Of a stretch of DNA of 64,000 nt, positions 1-6,263 are shown piece after piece (within the stretch, counting starts at the first letter, position 1; every line of letters begins with the position of its first letter). A program made the position numbers and the translations under genes. The notes beneath the pieces are model-generated. The model saw only the letters and a list, made by a program, of their open reading frames with translations, did not search any database and was not told the DNA's origin. The stretch is taken from assembly GCA_021166835.1 (NCBI GenBank), contig JAJPEN010000037.1:1-64000 (forward strand), in the 5' to 3' direction. Source of the DNA: Burkholderiaceae bacterium. Lineage in GTDB: Bacteria; Pseudomonadota; Gammaproteobacteria; Burkholderiales; Burkholderiaceae.

Positions 1-1
1 C

Positions 2-94
2 GACCGCGTCGGGCGTGTGGTGCAGTCGCTCGAAGCGGCGCTGCACTGGTTGACGACCGACGAGGACTGGCCGGAAGAGGAGCAGAGGGCGTGA
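2..94 (+). CDS. C-terminal tail of an unidentified protein (cut by window edge)
   Basis: Only the last 30 residues are inside the window, ending EDWPEEEQRA before a TGA. The tail is acidic and has no recognisable domain. The stop overlaps the ATG of the HNH gene by one base (TGATG), so the two are probably translated together as part of the phage-like run of genes that follows. The function cannot be told from this fragment; only the coupling supports it being real. Confidence 0.5.
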   Translation, partial: DRVGRVVQSLEAALHWLTTDEDWPEEEQRA

Positions 95-588
95 TGGCGA
101 AGACCCGGTACTACGTGCACGGGGACAGGCGTCACGGGGGCGACGAATACTACTGCGCCTGCTGTGATGCCTTCGAGCCGTGGGATCACTTCAGCGCAGC
201 GCATACGCTGGAGAAGCGCGCCCGACGGTACGTCAGTTCCATGGCGGAATGGGCGGTGCTGGACCGCGCTCAGTGGAAGCGCCCGATGAAGGTCGAAAAC
301 ACTGAAGCCCGTTCGGTACAGAACCACCTGCGGGCACAAAAGGATGAGCGCGGCGAAGGCCGACGTCGCCTGTCGCCCCGGACGCGGTTCGCGATCTTCA
401 GGCGTGACTGGTACCGCTGCCGTCTCTGCGGCGCGGCGGCCAGCGACGGGGCGCGACTGGAGGTCGACCACATCCACCCCGTAGCGCGCGGCGGCACGAA
501 CGCAGAGGGTAACCTCTGGACTCTCTGCTGGGAGTGCAACTCCGGGAAGAGCGATCGGCTGCTCTGCGACGAACCGGAGGCCGCCTGA
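94..588 (+). CDS. HNH endonuclease, phage type
   Basis: A 164-residue protein with a clear C-terminal HNH nuclease domain. CRLC (residues 109-112) and CWEC (145-148) would bind the structural zinc, and VDHIHP (124-129) with GGTNAEGN supplies the catalytic His and Asn. A further CACC (21-24) lies in an otherwise unplaced N-terminal half, so that part may bind a second metal. HNH proteins of this size are common in phages as packaging-associated nickases or free-standing nucleases. I chose ATG 94 over GTG 91 because it forms a TGATG overlap with the upstream gene. The next gene starts on this gene's stop codon, so the module is coupled. The nuclease assignment is firm; its role in the element is inferred. 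Confidence 0.85.
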   Translation: MAKTRYYVHGDRRHGGDEYYCACCDAFEPWDHFSAAHTLEKRARRYVSSMAEWAVLDRAQWKRPMKVENTEARSVQNHLRAQKDERGEGRRRLSPRTRFAIFRRDWYRCRLCGAAASDGARLEVDHIHPVARGGTNAEGNLWTLCWECNSGKSDRLLCDEPEAA

Positions 589-836
589 TGCAGTCGCGCC
601 TCTCCTCGTTCATCGAAGCGTGGGTCAACGTCGCCATCGGCTTCGGCATCAACTTCACGATGAACTTCCTGATCCTGCCCGTCGTGGGCCTGCCCATGCC
701 GAGCGTCGGGCAGAACTTCGCGATGGGCCTTCTGTTCACCGTTGTGAGCGTGGCGCGCAGCTACGCGGTGCGGCGCTGGTTCAACGCGCGGATCAACCGG
801 TTCGCGAACATCATGGCTGGGAGGATCGAGCAGTGA
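588..836 (+). CDS. Small phage-type integral membrane protein
   Basis: An 82-residue protein with two hydrophobic segments (about residues 9-34 and 43-60) and a basic C-terminus (RRWFNARINRF). The pattern FIEAWVNVAIGFGINF...VVSVARSYAVRRWFN recalls a short membrane-protein family seen in phages, often labelled DUF7220; I give that name from memory and with caution. The start ATG overlaps the HNH stop (TGATG). No biochemical role is known to me. It is too small and too symmetric to be a transporter; holin-like or superinfection functions are possible but not shown. Confidence 0.7.
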   Translation: MQSRLSSFIEAWVNVAIGFGINFTMNFLILPVVGLPMPSVGQNFAMGLLFTVVSVARSYAVRRWFNARINRFANIMAGRIEQ

Positions 837-838
837 AC

Positions 839-1240
839 ATGAACGACCTACCGCTCACGCTGCCCACCGACAGCGCCGAGCGCAAGGAATACCCGCTGCA
901 CGACGGTTGCCTCGCCTACTTCCCGGCGGCGCTGGCCGGCGTCGCGCGGCACTCGAAGGCCGGCAACGACAAGCACAACCCCGGCGAGCCGCTGCACCAC
1001 GCGCGCGGCAAGTCGATGGACCACAAGGACTGCATCCTGCGGCACCTGATGGATCTCGGCGATTTGCTGTCGGCGTACGAGCGGCGCGCGCGCGTACTGG
1101 CATGCACGCCCCGCAACTACAGGATGTACAACCAACGTATCCTCGACGAGGCGAACGCGCTCGCGTGGCGTGCGCTGGCTCTGTCGCAGGAGATTCACGA
1201 GCGGATAGGCGGCGCCCCGCAAGCGCCCGGTGCGCGGTAG
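839..1240 (+). CDS. Phage dATP/dGTP diphosphohydrolase-like (MazZ/DUF5664-type) protein
   Basis: A 133-residue protein. The stretch YFPAALAGVARHSKAGNDKH followed by NPGEPLHHARGKSMDHKDCILRHL resembles the phage family annotated as dATP/dGTP diphosphohydrolase domain proteins, MazG-like enzymes that act on the deoxynucleotide pool. The acidic and His residues of the DHKD...RHLMDLGD helix are plausible metal ligands. GTG 833 is an alternative start that overlaps the previous stop. In some phages a related enzyme (MazZ) supports 2-aminoadenine DNA, but no PurZ partner is visible here, so that link is not claimed. The family call rests on remembered motif similarity. Confidence 0.6.
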   Translation: MNDLPLTLPTDSAERKEYPLHDGCLAYFPAALAGVARHSKAGNDKHNPGEPLHHARGKSMDHKDCILRHLMDLGDLLSAYERRARVLACTPRNYRMYNQRILDEANALAWRALALSQEIHERIGGAPQAPGAR

Positions 1241-1266
1241 CATTACGCTGTGAAAAGGAGCGTGCC

Positions 1267-1467
1267 GTGCATGTCGGAGAACTGTTTGGCGCTTTTTTCG
1301 CGTCGCTCGTGCTGGCCCCGGTTCCGATCGCTATCGTGTGGGTAACAAGACGGATCGGTCGCCGGTCCGAAGCGCGAGCCAAGGCGCGCGAAGAAGCGCG
1401 TTGGCTGGAGTACGCCAAACAGCAACGTGCGCATGATGATCATCCAGAACGGAAAGACGACCAGTGA
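1267..1467 (+). CDS. Small single-pass membrane protein with charged C-terminal helix
   Basis: A 66-residue protein starting at GTG 1267, supported by a strong AAAAGGAG ribosome site at 1253-1260. Residues 4-24 (ELFGAFFASLVLAPVPIAIV) form one membrane segment. The remainder is highly charged and helical (SEARAKAREEARWLEYAKQQ). The layout of one N-terminal anchor plus a charged helix is seen in phage lysis accessory proteins such as i-spanins, but nothing specific identifies it. A second small membrane ORF starts inside its 3' end. Confidence 0.55.
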   Translation: MHVGELFGAFFASLVLAPVPIAIVWVTRRIGRRSEARAKAREEARWLEYAKQQRAHDDHPERKDDQ

Positions 1468-1576
1468 AACCGTAGCCCCACCGAGAATCTCGCTGGCCGC
1501 TGGCCGCTGGAAGTGGCTGGCCGTGCTCGCGCTCTTCTTCGTCTACGGGGTCGTCCAGACCTTGTTGAAGTCCTGA
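1433..1576 (+). CDS. Very small overlapping membrane protein (hypothetical)
   Basis: A 47-residue reading frame that starts with ATGATG inside the end of the previous gene, in a different frame. It has one C-terminal hydrophobic segment (WKWLAVLALFFVYGVVQTLL) ending in KS. No good ribosome site is visible, so translation would depend on coupling to the upstream gene. The overlap resembles nested lysis genes of phages, but there is no lipobox Cys as expected for an o-spanin. It is reported because the hydrophobic segment is coherent and the frame is tightly placed. Confidence 0.35.
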   Translation: MMIIQNGKTTSETVAPPRISLAAGRWKWLAVLALFFVYGVVQTLLKS

Positions 1577-1657
1577 CTCGGCTGAAACCTAGCTGACAGC
1601 TATCTCTTTCGGCGTCTACTCTCCCGCCCCCGGCAAGCTGGGGCGAGGAGGTGCAAG

Positions 1658-1951
1658 ATGCCGAACAAGATTCACCTCCGCGGCCCTATCCTGGCCCGCG
1701 GCAAACTCACCGGGACGGTGATTCACGCGTCGCTCTGCGGGCTCGTCGACAGCGACAACGCGAAGCTCACTGCGAAGATCCCGCAGGCGTCCTGCCTGCG
1801 CTGCATGACGATCGCCGCCCGCAAGGCGTGGCCGACCGACTGGCGTTCCTACAAGCAATGGCTGTCCGACGTGGGCGTGATCGAGACGCCGACGTCGCAT
1901 CTGCCCGTCGAGTGGCAAGTCGTATACCGGCGCATGTTCAACGACGGCTGA
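1658..1951 (+). CDS. Small hypothetical protein of the phage-like element
   Basis: A 97-residue protein preceded by a strong GAGGAGGTG ribosome site at 1644-1652. Three Cys residues (SLCG near 27, CLRC near 47-50) could form a small metal site, and the second half is rich in Trp and aromatics (WPTDWRSYKQW). I do not recognise a family. It is the last gene before the attachment scar at 1999-2022, which makes it cargo or a late gene of the element. Confidence 0.6.
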   Translation: MPNKIHLRGPILARGKLTGTVIHASLCGLVDSDNAKLTAKIPQASCLRCMTIAARKAWPTDWRSYKQWLSDVGVIETPTSHLPVEWQVVYRRMFNDG

Positions 1952-1998
1952 ACACCATTTCCCCACCAGCGCCTCGGAGAGCCGCGCCAATCCTCGAA

Positions 1999-2022
1999 GT
2001 TCGATTCCCGCCTCGGGCACCA
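1999..2022 (+). repeat. Candidate attR: 3' end of a leucine-type tRNA gene
   Basis: These 24 bases match the 3' end of a tRNA gene: the T loop TTCGATT (2000-2006), the 3' strand of the T stem CCCGC (2007-2011), the acceptor 3' strand CTCGGGC (2012-2018), discriminator A and CCA (2020-2022). The 5' T stem that should pair with CCCGC is absent: upstream bases CGAAG (1995-1999) pair only at G1999. So this is not a complete tRNA but the duplicated core left by an integrase that targets tRNA 3' ends. The acceptor (partner GCCCGAG) and A73 fit a leucine tRNA. The intact tRNA would lie at the other end of the element, left of the window. Confidence 0.7.
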
Positions 2023-2061
2023 ATTCGGAAGCCACCGCTGCCATTTCCGCAGGGACGGCAC

Positions 2062-2436
2062 GGCACGAAATACGGCGCGGGATATTCCGCGTCGAAGTGG
2101 GGCATCATCGGCCTGATGAAATCCGCGGCGCTGGAACTTGGGCAATACGGCATCACGGTCAACGCGGTCATCCCCGGCCTGATCGACACGCCGCTCACGC
2201 GCCACCGGCAGCGCTACGCGCAAGCGATCGACGATTTGACCAACACCGAACCGCTGGACAAGCTCGAAGCGGAAGCGAAACAAAACCTCACCGCCAAATC
2301 GCCGCTCGGCGTGGCCTGGCTTCCGCCCGAATCCATTGCTCCCGCGGTCGTGTTTCTCGCCAGCGACGAAGCCAGCATGGTCTCGGGCGCCACCTGGGAT
2401 GTGACCGGTGGCGACAGCGCCAACAATTGCGCGTGA
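2062..2436 (+). pseudogene. C-terminal remnant of a short-chain dehydrogenase/reductase
   Basis: About 124 residues matching the second half of a classical SDR. They include the catalytic YSASK (Tyr-xxx-Lys), the motif NAVIPGLIDTPLT and the C-terminal end VVFLASDEASMVSGATWDVTGG. The Rossmann N-terminus (TGxxxGIG) and the catalytic Ser strand are missing, so the product cannot bind NAD(P) normally. The remnant begins about 40 bases after the tRNA scar, which suggests that integration or imprecise excision at attR destroyed the 5' half. The frame stays open upstream only by chance of high GC. Confidence 0.75.
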
Positions 2437-2478
2437 ATCGGCTGCAGGACGTCAATCCCGAGGACACACGATATCGGA

Positions 2479-3198
2479 ATGCTGCTACTGGTGATCGCGA
2501 TCATCTTCCTGGCCACGTTCATTCGCTCTGCGTTTGGATTTGGCGAGGCGTTGGTGGCGGTTCCGCTCCTGGCGCTCATCATGCCGATCGACGTAGCGGC
2601 GCCGGTGGCGGTGCTGGCGTCGATCACGGTCGCCCTCGTGGCTGTGGCACAGGATTGGCGGCATGTGCACTTTCGCAGCGCGGGACTGCTGGTCGCTTCG
2701 AGTTGTGCCGGCATACCGATCGGGCTCTGGCTGCTGTCGGCGGTGCCCGGGCAAGCCGTCAAGTCCGTGCTCGCCGTCATCATCATCGCGTTTTCCGCGT
2801 TCTTCCTGCTCAACAAGTCGCCGGCAGCCCTGAAAACGGATCGTTCGGCGCCCGCGTTCGGCTTCGCGGCTGGCATACTGGGCGGCGCCTACGGCATGAA
2901 CGGGCCGCCGCTCGTGGCCTACGGAACGCTGCGCCGCTGGTCTCCCGAGCGGTTTCGGGCAACCCTGCAAGGCTATTTTCTTCCCGCCAGCATCGTCGTG
3001 ATGTTCGGGTACTGGCTGGCGGGACTGTGGACGCCATCCGTCACGCATTACTACCTGCTTGCTTTGCCGGCGATCGTCGTCGCCATTTTCGCCGGTCGCG
3101 CAGTGAACAAGCGGTTCAATAGCCGAACGTTCATGGTGTGTGTGCACGTCGGGCTGGTCGTGGTTGGGGCGGCACTGCTATGGCAGGCGTATGTCTAG
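2479..3198 (+). CDS. TauE/SafE-family sulfite/organosulfonate exporter
   Basis: A 239-residue integral membrane protein with about eight hydrophobic segments and the two-repeat layout of the TauE/SafE (DUF81) family. Typical features are the N-terminal ATFIRSAFGFGEALVAVPLL and the second-repeat GFAAGILGGAYGMNGPPLVAY. Family members move sulfite, sulfoacetate or other small anions across the inner membrane; the substrate here is not predictable. It stands alone after the SDR remnant with no sulfur-metabolism neighbours. The start codon is supported by frame and membrane topology, while the ribosome site is weak. Confidence 0.85.
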   Translation: MLLLVIAIIFLATFIRSAFGFGEALVAVPLLALIMPIDVAAPVAVLASITVALVAVAQDWRHVHFRSAGLLVASSCAGIPIGLWLLSAVPGQAVKSVLAVIIIAFSAFFLLNKSPAALKTDRSAPAFGFAAGILGGAYGMNGPPLVAYGTLRRWSPERFRATLQGYFLPASIVVMFGYWLAGLWTPSVTHYYLLALPAIVVAIFAGRAVNKRFNSRTFMVCVHVGLVVVGAALLWQAYV

Positions 3199-3218
3199 CC
3201 AGCGGCTGAGCTACCGCC

Positions 3219-3551
3219 TCACGAAGGCTGCTCCAGCGGCCACACCTCGACGACGCCCTGCGCGACGGCACAGGGGGTTCGTGACACCAGGTCGATCGCT
3301 TCCGAGAGATCGGCGGCTTCGATGATCGCGAAGCCAGCCACGGGCAAGGAAGATGTCATGAACGGACCCGTCGTCGTTTCGACTCCGGAAGCCTGCGGAT
3401 TGCGTACCTGGACCGGAGTGCCCGCGACGCCGATCGACGCTCCGTCCTTCTGCAGCTTCGCATCCTGCTCGTGGGCTGCGTCTCGAACGGCTGCGGGGGT
3501 GCGATCGTAGCCCTCCTTATCTCCGTATCCGATCGTCACGAATTTCGGCAC
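3219..3551 (-). CDS. YCII-related (DGPF) domain protein
   Basis: A 110-residue protein with the YCII/DGPF ferredoxin-like fold pattern: MPKFVTIGYGDKEGYDRTP at the N-terminus, GVETTTGPFMTSSLPVAGFAI in the middle, and the closing strand GVVEVWPL. Such proteins are often encoded with ECF sigma factors, but none is present here. The start is GTG 3551, supported by GAGGGAG just upstream on the minus strand; the nearby ATG is out of frame. It is transcribed divergently from the FitA antitoxin, with about 95 bases between start codons. The biochemical role is unknown. Confidence 0.8.
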   Translation of the reverse strand: MPKFVTIGYGDKEGYDRTPAAVRDAAHEQDAKLQKDGASIGVAGTPVQVRNPQASGVETTTGPFMTSSLPVAGFAIIEAADLSEAIDLVSRTPCAVAQGVVEVWPLEQPS

Positions 3552-3608
3552 CGTTCATCTCCCTCAGGCTGGATTGATCGGCATTGCAGCTCCAGCAATT
3601 CGATCGCC

Positions 3609-3625
3609 TGATATCATTGATATCA
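3609..3625. promoter_or_regulatory. Palindromic operator candidate upstream of fitA
   Basis: Two perfect copies of the palindrome TGATATCA (3609-3616 and 3618-3625) are separated by one T. Together they make a 15-bp perfect inverted repeat (GATATCA-T-TGATATC). The site lies 22 bases upstream of the antitoxin ATG and stands out as AT-rich in a GC-rich region. FitAB/VapBC complexes autoregulate by binding inverted repeats in their own promoter, so this is the likely operator. Confidence 0.65.
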
Positions 3626-3646
3626 TATGCCGACGGAGGACGAAGA

Positions 3647-3880
3647 ATGGCGGACCTGCTCGTACGAGGCGTCGACGAAGCGCTCGTCCGGAAGCTGAAG
3701 GAGCGCGCTGCGGCGCATGGCCGTAGTGCCGAAGCGGAGCACAGAGAGATTCTCGCGAATGCGCTGAAGCGCCCGCGCAGGCGCAGTTTCGCGGAAGTGC
3801 TGGCGTCGATGCCGGACGTCGGCACCGACGACGATTTCGCTCGCATCGAGGACGAAGAGAAGATCCGACCGTGTACCTGA
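3647..3880 (+). CDS. fitA: FitA-like ribbon-helix-helix antitoxin
   Basis: A 77-residue antitoxin. Its N-terminus (MADLLVRGVDEALVRKLKER then AAAHGRSAEAEHREIL) is the FitA/StbC-type ribbon-helix-helix DNA-binding domain. The acidic C-terminal tail (VGTDDDFARIEDEEKIRP) is the part that blocks the toxin in this family. I take ATG 3647 rather than earlier in-frame starts because it follows a GGAGG-type site (3635-3639) and gives the standard N-terminus. It overlaps the toxin gene by 10 bases, so the two are co-translated, and it probably represses the operon through the palindrome upstream. Confidence 0.9.
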   Translation: MADLLVRGVDEALVRKLKERAAAHGRSAEAEHREILANALKRPRRRSFAEVLASMPDVGTDDDFARIEDEEKIRPCT

Positions 3881-4296
3881 TCGACACGAACGTCGTCAGC
3901 GAGGCGCGAAAAGGGTCGCGAGCCGATCGCGGCGTTCGCCGGTTCTTCGACGAAGTCGTCGCGACGGGCGATCCCGTCCATCTGTCTTCGATCACTGTCG
4001 GCGAATTGCGCCGAGGCGTCGAATCGATCCGGCACCGCGGCGACAGCCGGCAGGCCGCGCTGCTGGAAGCCTGGCTTCTGCTCGTGCTCGAGCAGTATCG
4101 GGACAACGTACTCGACTTCGATGCCGAAGCAGCGCAGGTCTGGGGCCGGCTCTGTGTTCCTCGTCCCGAGCACGCGATCGACAAGCAGATCGCCGCCATC
4201 GCACTGGTCAACGACCTGACGGTCGTGACGCGAAACACGTCGGACTTCGAGGGAACCGGAGTGCGTGTCGTCGATCCTTTCGAAGTGCGGGAGTAG
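3871..4296 (+). CDS. fitB: FitB/VapC-type PIN-domain toxin
   Basis: A 141-residue PIN-domain ribonuclease. The first acidic residue lies in LIDTNVVSEARK (Asp5), the second in ITVGELRRG, and the third and fourth in HAIDKQIAAIA and VVTRNTSDFEGTGV, the usual Mg-binding set. Length and motifs match FitB of the FitAB (VapBC-like) toxin-antitoxin family, which cleaves RNA when not bound by FitA. The start is GTG, inside the antitoxin gene. The gene ends within a strong bidirectional hairpin. Confidence 0.9.
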   Translation: MYLIDTNVVSEARKGSRADRGVRRFFDEVVATGDPVHLSSITVGELRRGVESIRHRGDSRQAALLEAWLLLVLEQYRDNVLDFDAEAAQVWGRLCVPRPEHAIDKQIAAIALVNDLTVVTRNTSDFEGTGVRVVDPFEVRE

Positions 4297-4321
4297 AAGG
4301 AAGGCGGCCTTCCTTCTACTC
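4291..4321. terminator. Bidirectional hairpin terminator between fitB and the MOT1 gene
   Basis: A perfect 14-bp stem (4291-4304 pairing with 4308-4321) with a CGG loop covers the fitB stop codon and lies 18 bases past the end of the convergent permease gene. The stem is purine-rich on one strand (AGAAGGAAGG), giving a pyrimidine-rich 3' arm (CCTTCCTTCT) on the plus strand. This can serve transcripts arriving from both sides. Confidence 0.7.
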
Positions 4322-4338
4322 CCAGGCTGCGCTGCGGA

Positions 4339-5526
4339 TCACAGCCGGATCCACCCTCTGCGCGTCGCGTGATGCGCGAGCACGCCGAACAGCACCGCGA
4401 GCCCGGCGTGCCAGACGGCGATGCCGGCGGTGGCGAGCACGACGAAGCGGTCGACCTTCTCGCCGCCCGGTTCGCGGCTGCCGAGCGCCAGTTGCAGTCC
4501 GGCGAGAAAGAGGATCGTGCCGAGCACGGCCGGCGGCACGAGCGCGAACAGCGTGGCCACGGCGTCGGCGAAGACGAGCCCGAGCACGAGCAGCGTGACG
4601 CCGAGGATCACCGGCGCGCGGCCCGAGCGTGCGCCGAAGCGCGTCTGCGCGGCCATGCCGCCGGCTCCGTGACACAGCGGAATGCCGCCGAGCGCGCTCG
4701 ACAACAGGTTCATCGCGCCGGTGCTGAGCGCGACGACGCGCTCGTTCGTCGGTCGGGCGGGGAAGCGCCGGTTGTTTTCTTCGACGACGGCGAAGATCGC
4801 ATTGCCGAAAGTCAGCGGCAGCTGCGGCAGCGCGAGCAGCAGCGCGCCGACTTCGAGCGCGCGCCACGACAGCGTCGGCCACGCGAAGGCCGGCAGCGTC
4901 AACGCGGGTGCGGCAAGCGCGGCGAGCGCCGGGGAGGAACCGGCGAGGAGGCTGGCGAACATGCCGCCGGCGAGCAGCACGAGCATCGTCGGAATCGCCG
5001 GACGAGACAGCAGCGCGAGCGCGATCGCGAGCGTCGCGGCGCCGCCCCAAGGCTGCGCCGACATCGTGCGCAGGCCTTCGAGCATGAAGCCGAAGCCCAG
5101 TCCCATGACGACGCCGAGCAGCGCTTCGCGCGGAATCCACGCGCTGAAGCGTTCGGCAAGCCCGGTGAGCCCCAGCGCCAGCCAGATCACGCCGGTGAAC
5201 AGGCCGGCGGCGACGACGACCTGCGGAGTCATCGGGATGCCCGCCTGCGAGTAGAGGACGACCGAGGCGCCGATCAGCTTCATCGGCTGCACCGGGAAGG
5301 GCGTGCGGAACCACAGGCCGGCGGCGATCGACGCGAGCCCGATCGGCACCAGCACCGATTGCGGCGCCATGCCCACGATCGCGAGATAGGCGGTCACGAA
5401 GGGAATCAGGATGCCGAGATCGCCGAAGGCGCCCGAGGCTTCCGACAGCCATCCGCTGCGCATCGGCTCGCCCTGCGGCGCGGCCGTCGCACCGGCGCTG
5501 CGCAGCCACGAATCGGGCAAGCGCAT
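4339..5526 (-). CDS. MOT1/SulP-like molybdate or sulfate permease
   Basis: A 395-residue membrane protein with around ten hydrophobic segments. It matches the bacterial MOT1 (putative sulfate/molybdate transporter) family: FGDLGILIPFVTAYLA at the N-terminus, FRTPFPVQPMKLIGA, and the second repeat with GIPLCHGAGGMAAQTRFGAR. The PVQPMK and CHGAGG motifs line the predicted anion site in this family. It overlaps the start of the tesA-like gene's end by one base (stop and start share 5526), so it is co-transcribed downstream of that esterase. No molybdate-cofactor genes are nearby, so the choice between sulfate and molybdate is open. Confidence 0.8.
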   Translation of the reverse strand: MRLPDSWLRSAGATAAPQGEPMRSGWLSEASGAFGDLGILIPFVTAYLAIVGMAPQSVLVPIGLASIAAGLWFRTPFPVQPMKLIGASVVLYSQAGIPMTPQVVVAAGLFTGVIWLALGLTGLAERFSAWIPREALLGVVMGLGFGFMLEGLRTMSAQPWGGAATLAIALALLSRPAIPTMLVLLAGGMFASLLAGSSPALAALAAPALTLPAFAWPTLSWRALEVGALLLALPQLPLTFGNAIFAVVEENNRRFPARPTNERVVALSTGAMNLLSSALGGIPLCHGAGGMAAQTRFGARSGRAPVILGVTLLVLGLVFADAVATLFALVPPAVLGTILFLAGLQLALGSREPGGEKVDRFVVLATAGIAVWHAGLAVLFGVLAHHATRRGWIRL

Positions 5527-6263
5527 CAGCGCGCGACCGAAGCGCGCAGCAGCGGCGCGAGCGCGGGCCAGACGACGTCGAGGAGCAGCGGTTGCGCCGC
5601 CTCGGTGGGATGGATGCGATCGGGCTGGAACCAGCGCGTGTCGCCGGCGATCGGCGCAAGGAAGAACGGAACGAGCTTCGCTGCGTATCGCTCGGCCACG
5701 CGCGGATAGATCGCGGCGAAGGCGTCGGCGTACGGGGCGCCGTAGTTCGGCGGCACCTGCATGCCGAGCAACAGTACGGCGGCGCCCGCGTCGCGCGCGG
5801 CCCGGGCGATCGTGTCGAGATTGGCTTCGGTGGCGCGCAGGTCGAGTCCGCGCAGCGCGTCGTTGCCGCCCAGCTCGACGACGACGATCCGCGGCGCGTG
5901 CCGCGCGAGCAGCGCCGCGATGCGGCTGCGGCCACCCGCGGTCGTCTCGCCGCTCACGCTGGCGTTGACCACCGACCATGGCGGGCGCTGCGCGCGCAGT
6001 CGTTCGGCGAGCAGCTCCACCCAGCCGCTGCCGCGGCGCAGACCGTACTCGGCCGACACGCTGTCGCCGAGCACGAGCACGGTGGGCGCCGCATCCGTGC
6101 CCGCCCGATCAGCGGAAGCGGCGGCTGCCTCGCGCCTGGCGCCTGCCGGGGCCGAGGCATCGGCGGGCCTCGCGTCGCGTACAGGTAGACTCGCGGCGAC
6201 TGCGCCGGCCGAGACGAACAGCGTCTGGACGAAGCGGCGGCGACTTTCCCGGAACCCGGACAT
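5526..6263 (-). CDS. tesA: TesA-type GDSL arylesterase/lysophospholipase, Tat-exported
   Basis: A 245-residue SGNH hydrolase. The block I motif GDSVSAEYG (Ser near residue 68) follows a long N-terminal region; block III GGNDALRG and block V DRIHPTEAAQ (Asp and His) complete the triad. The N-terminus SRRRFVQTLFVSAGAVAASL is a twin-arginine signal peptide (S-R-R-x-F pattern), so the enzyme acts in the periplasm. In E. coli tesA is also divergent from ybbA. Here the two start codons overlap (CATG at 6261-6264). An in-frame ATG at 6272 is an alternative start inside ybbA. Confidence 0.85.
   Translation of the reverse strand: MSGFRESRRRFVQTLFVSAGAVAASLPVRDARPADASAPAGARREAAAASADRAGTDAAPTVLVLGDSVSAEYGLRRGSGWVELLAERLRAQRPPWSVVNASVSGETTAGGRSRIAALLARHAPRIVVVELGGNDALRGLDLRATEANLDTIARAARDAGAAVLLLGMQVPPNYGAPYADAFAAIYPRVAERYAAKLVPFFLAPIAGDTRWFQPDRIHPTEAAQPLLLDVVWPALAPLLRASVAR

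Noticed and set aside
839..1240. Evidence for a 2-aminoadenine (Z-DNA) phage
   Set aside because: A MazZ-like protein alone is not sufficient; no PurZ or matching polymerase gene is present in the visible part of the element.
1977..2022. Complete tRNA gene
   Set aside because: Only the 3' quarter of a tRNA is present. The T-stem partner, anticodon arm and D arm cannot be found upstream.
1651..2061. Continuous plus-strand frame joining the phage orphan region to the SDR remnant
   Set aside because: The N-terminal part is Arg/Pro-rich with no motifs and crosses the tRNA-derived scar. The recognised 97-residue protein at 1658 uses another frame with a strong ribosome site.
4316..5935. Second minus-strand frame across the MOT1 and tesA genes
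   Set aside because: An Arg/Ala-rich frame-shifted shadow; the permease and esterase frames carry full family motifs and explain the coding.
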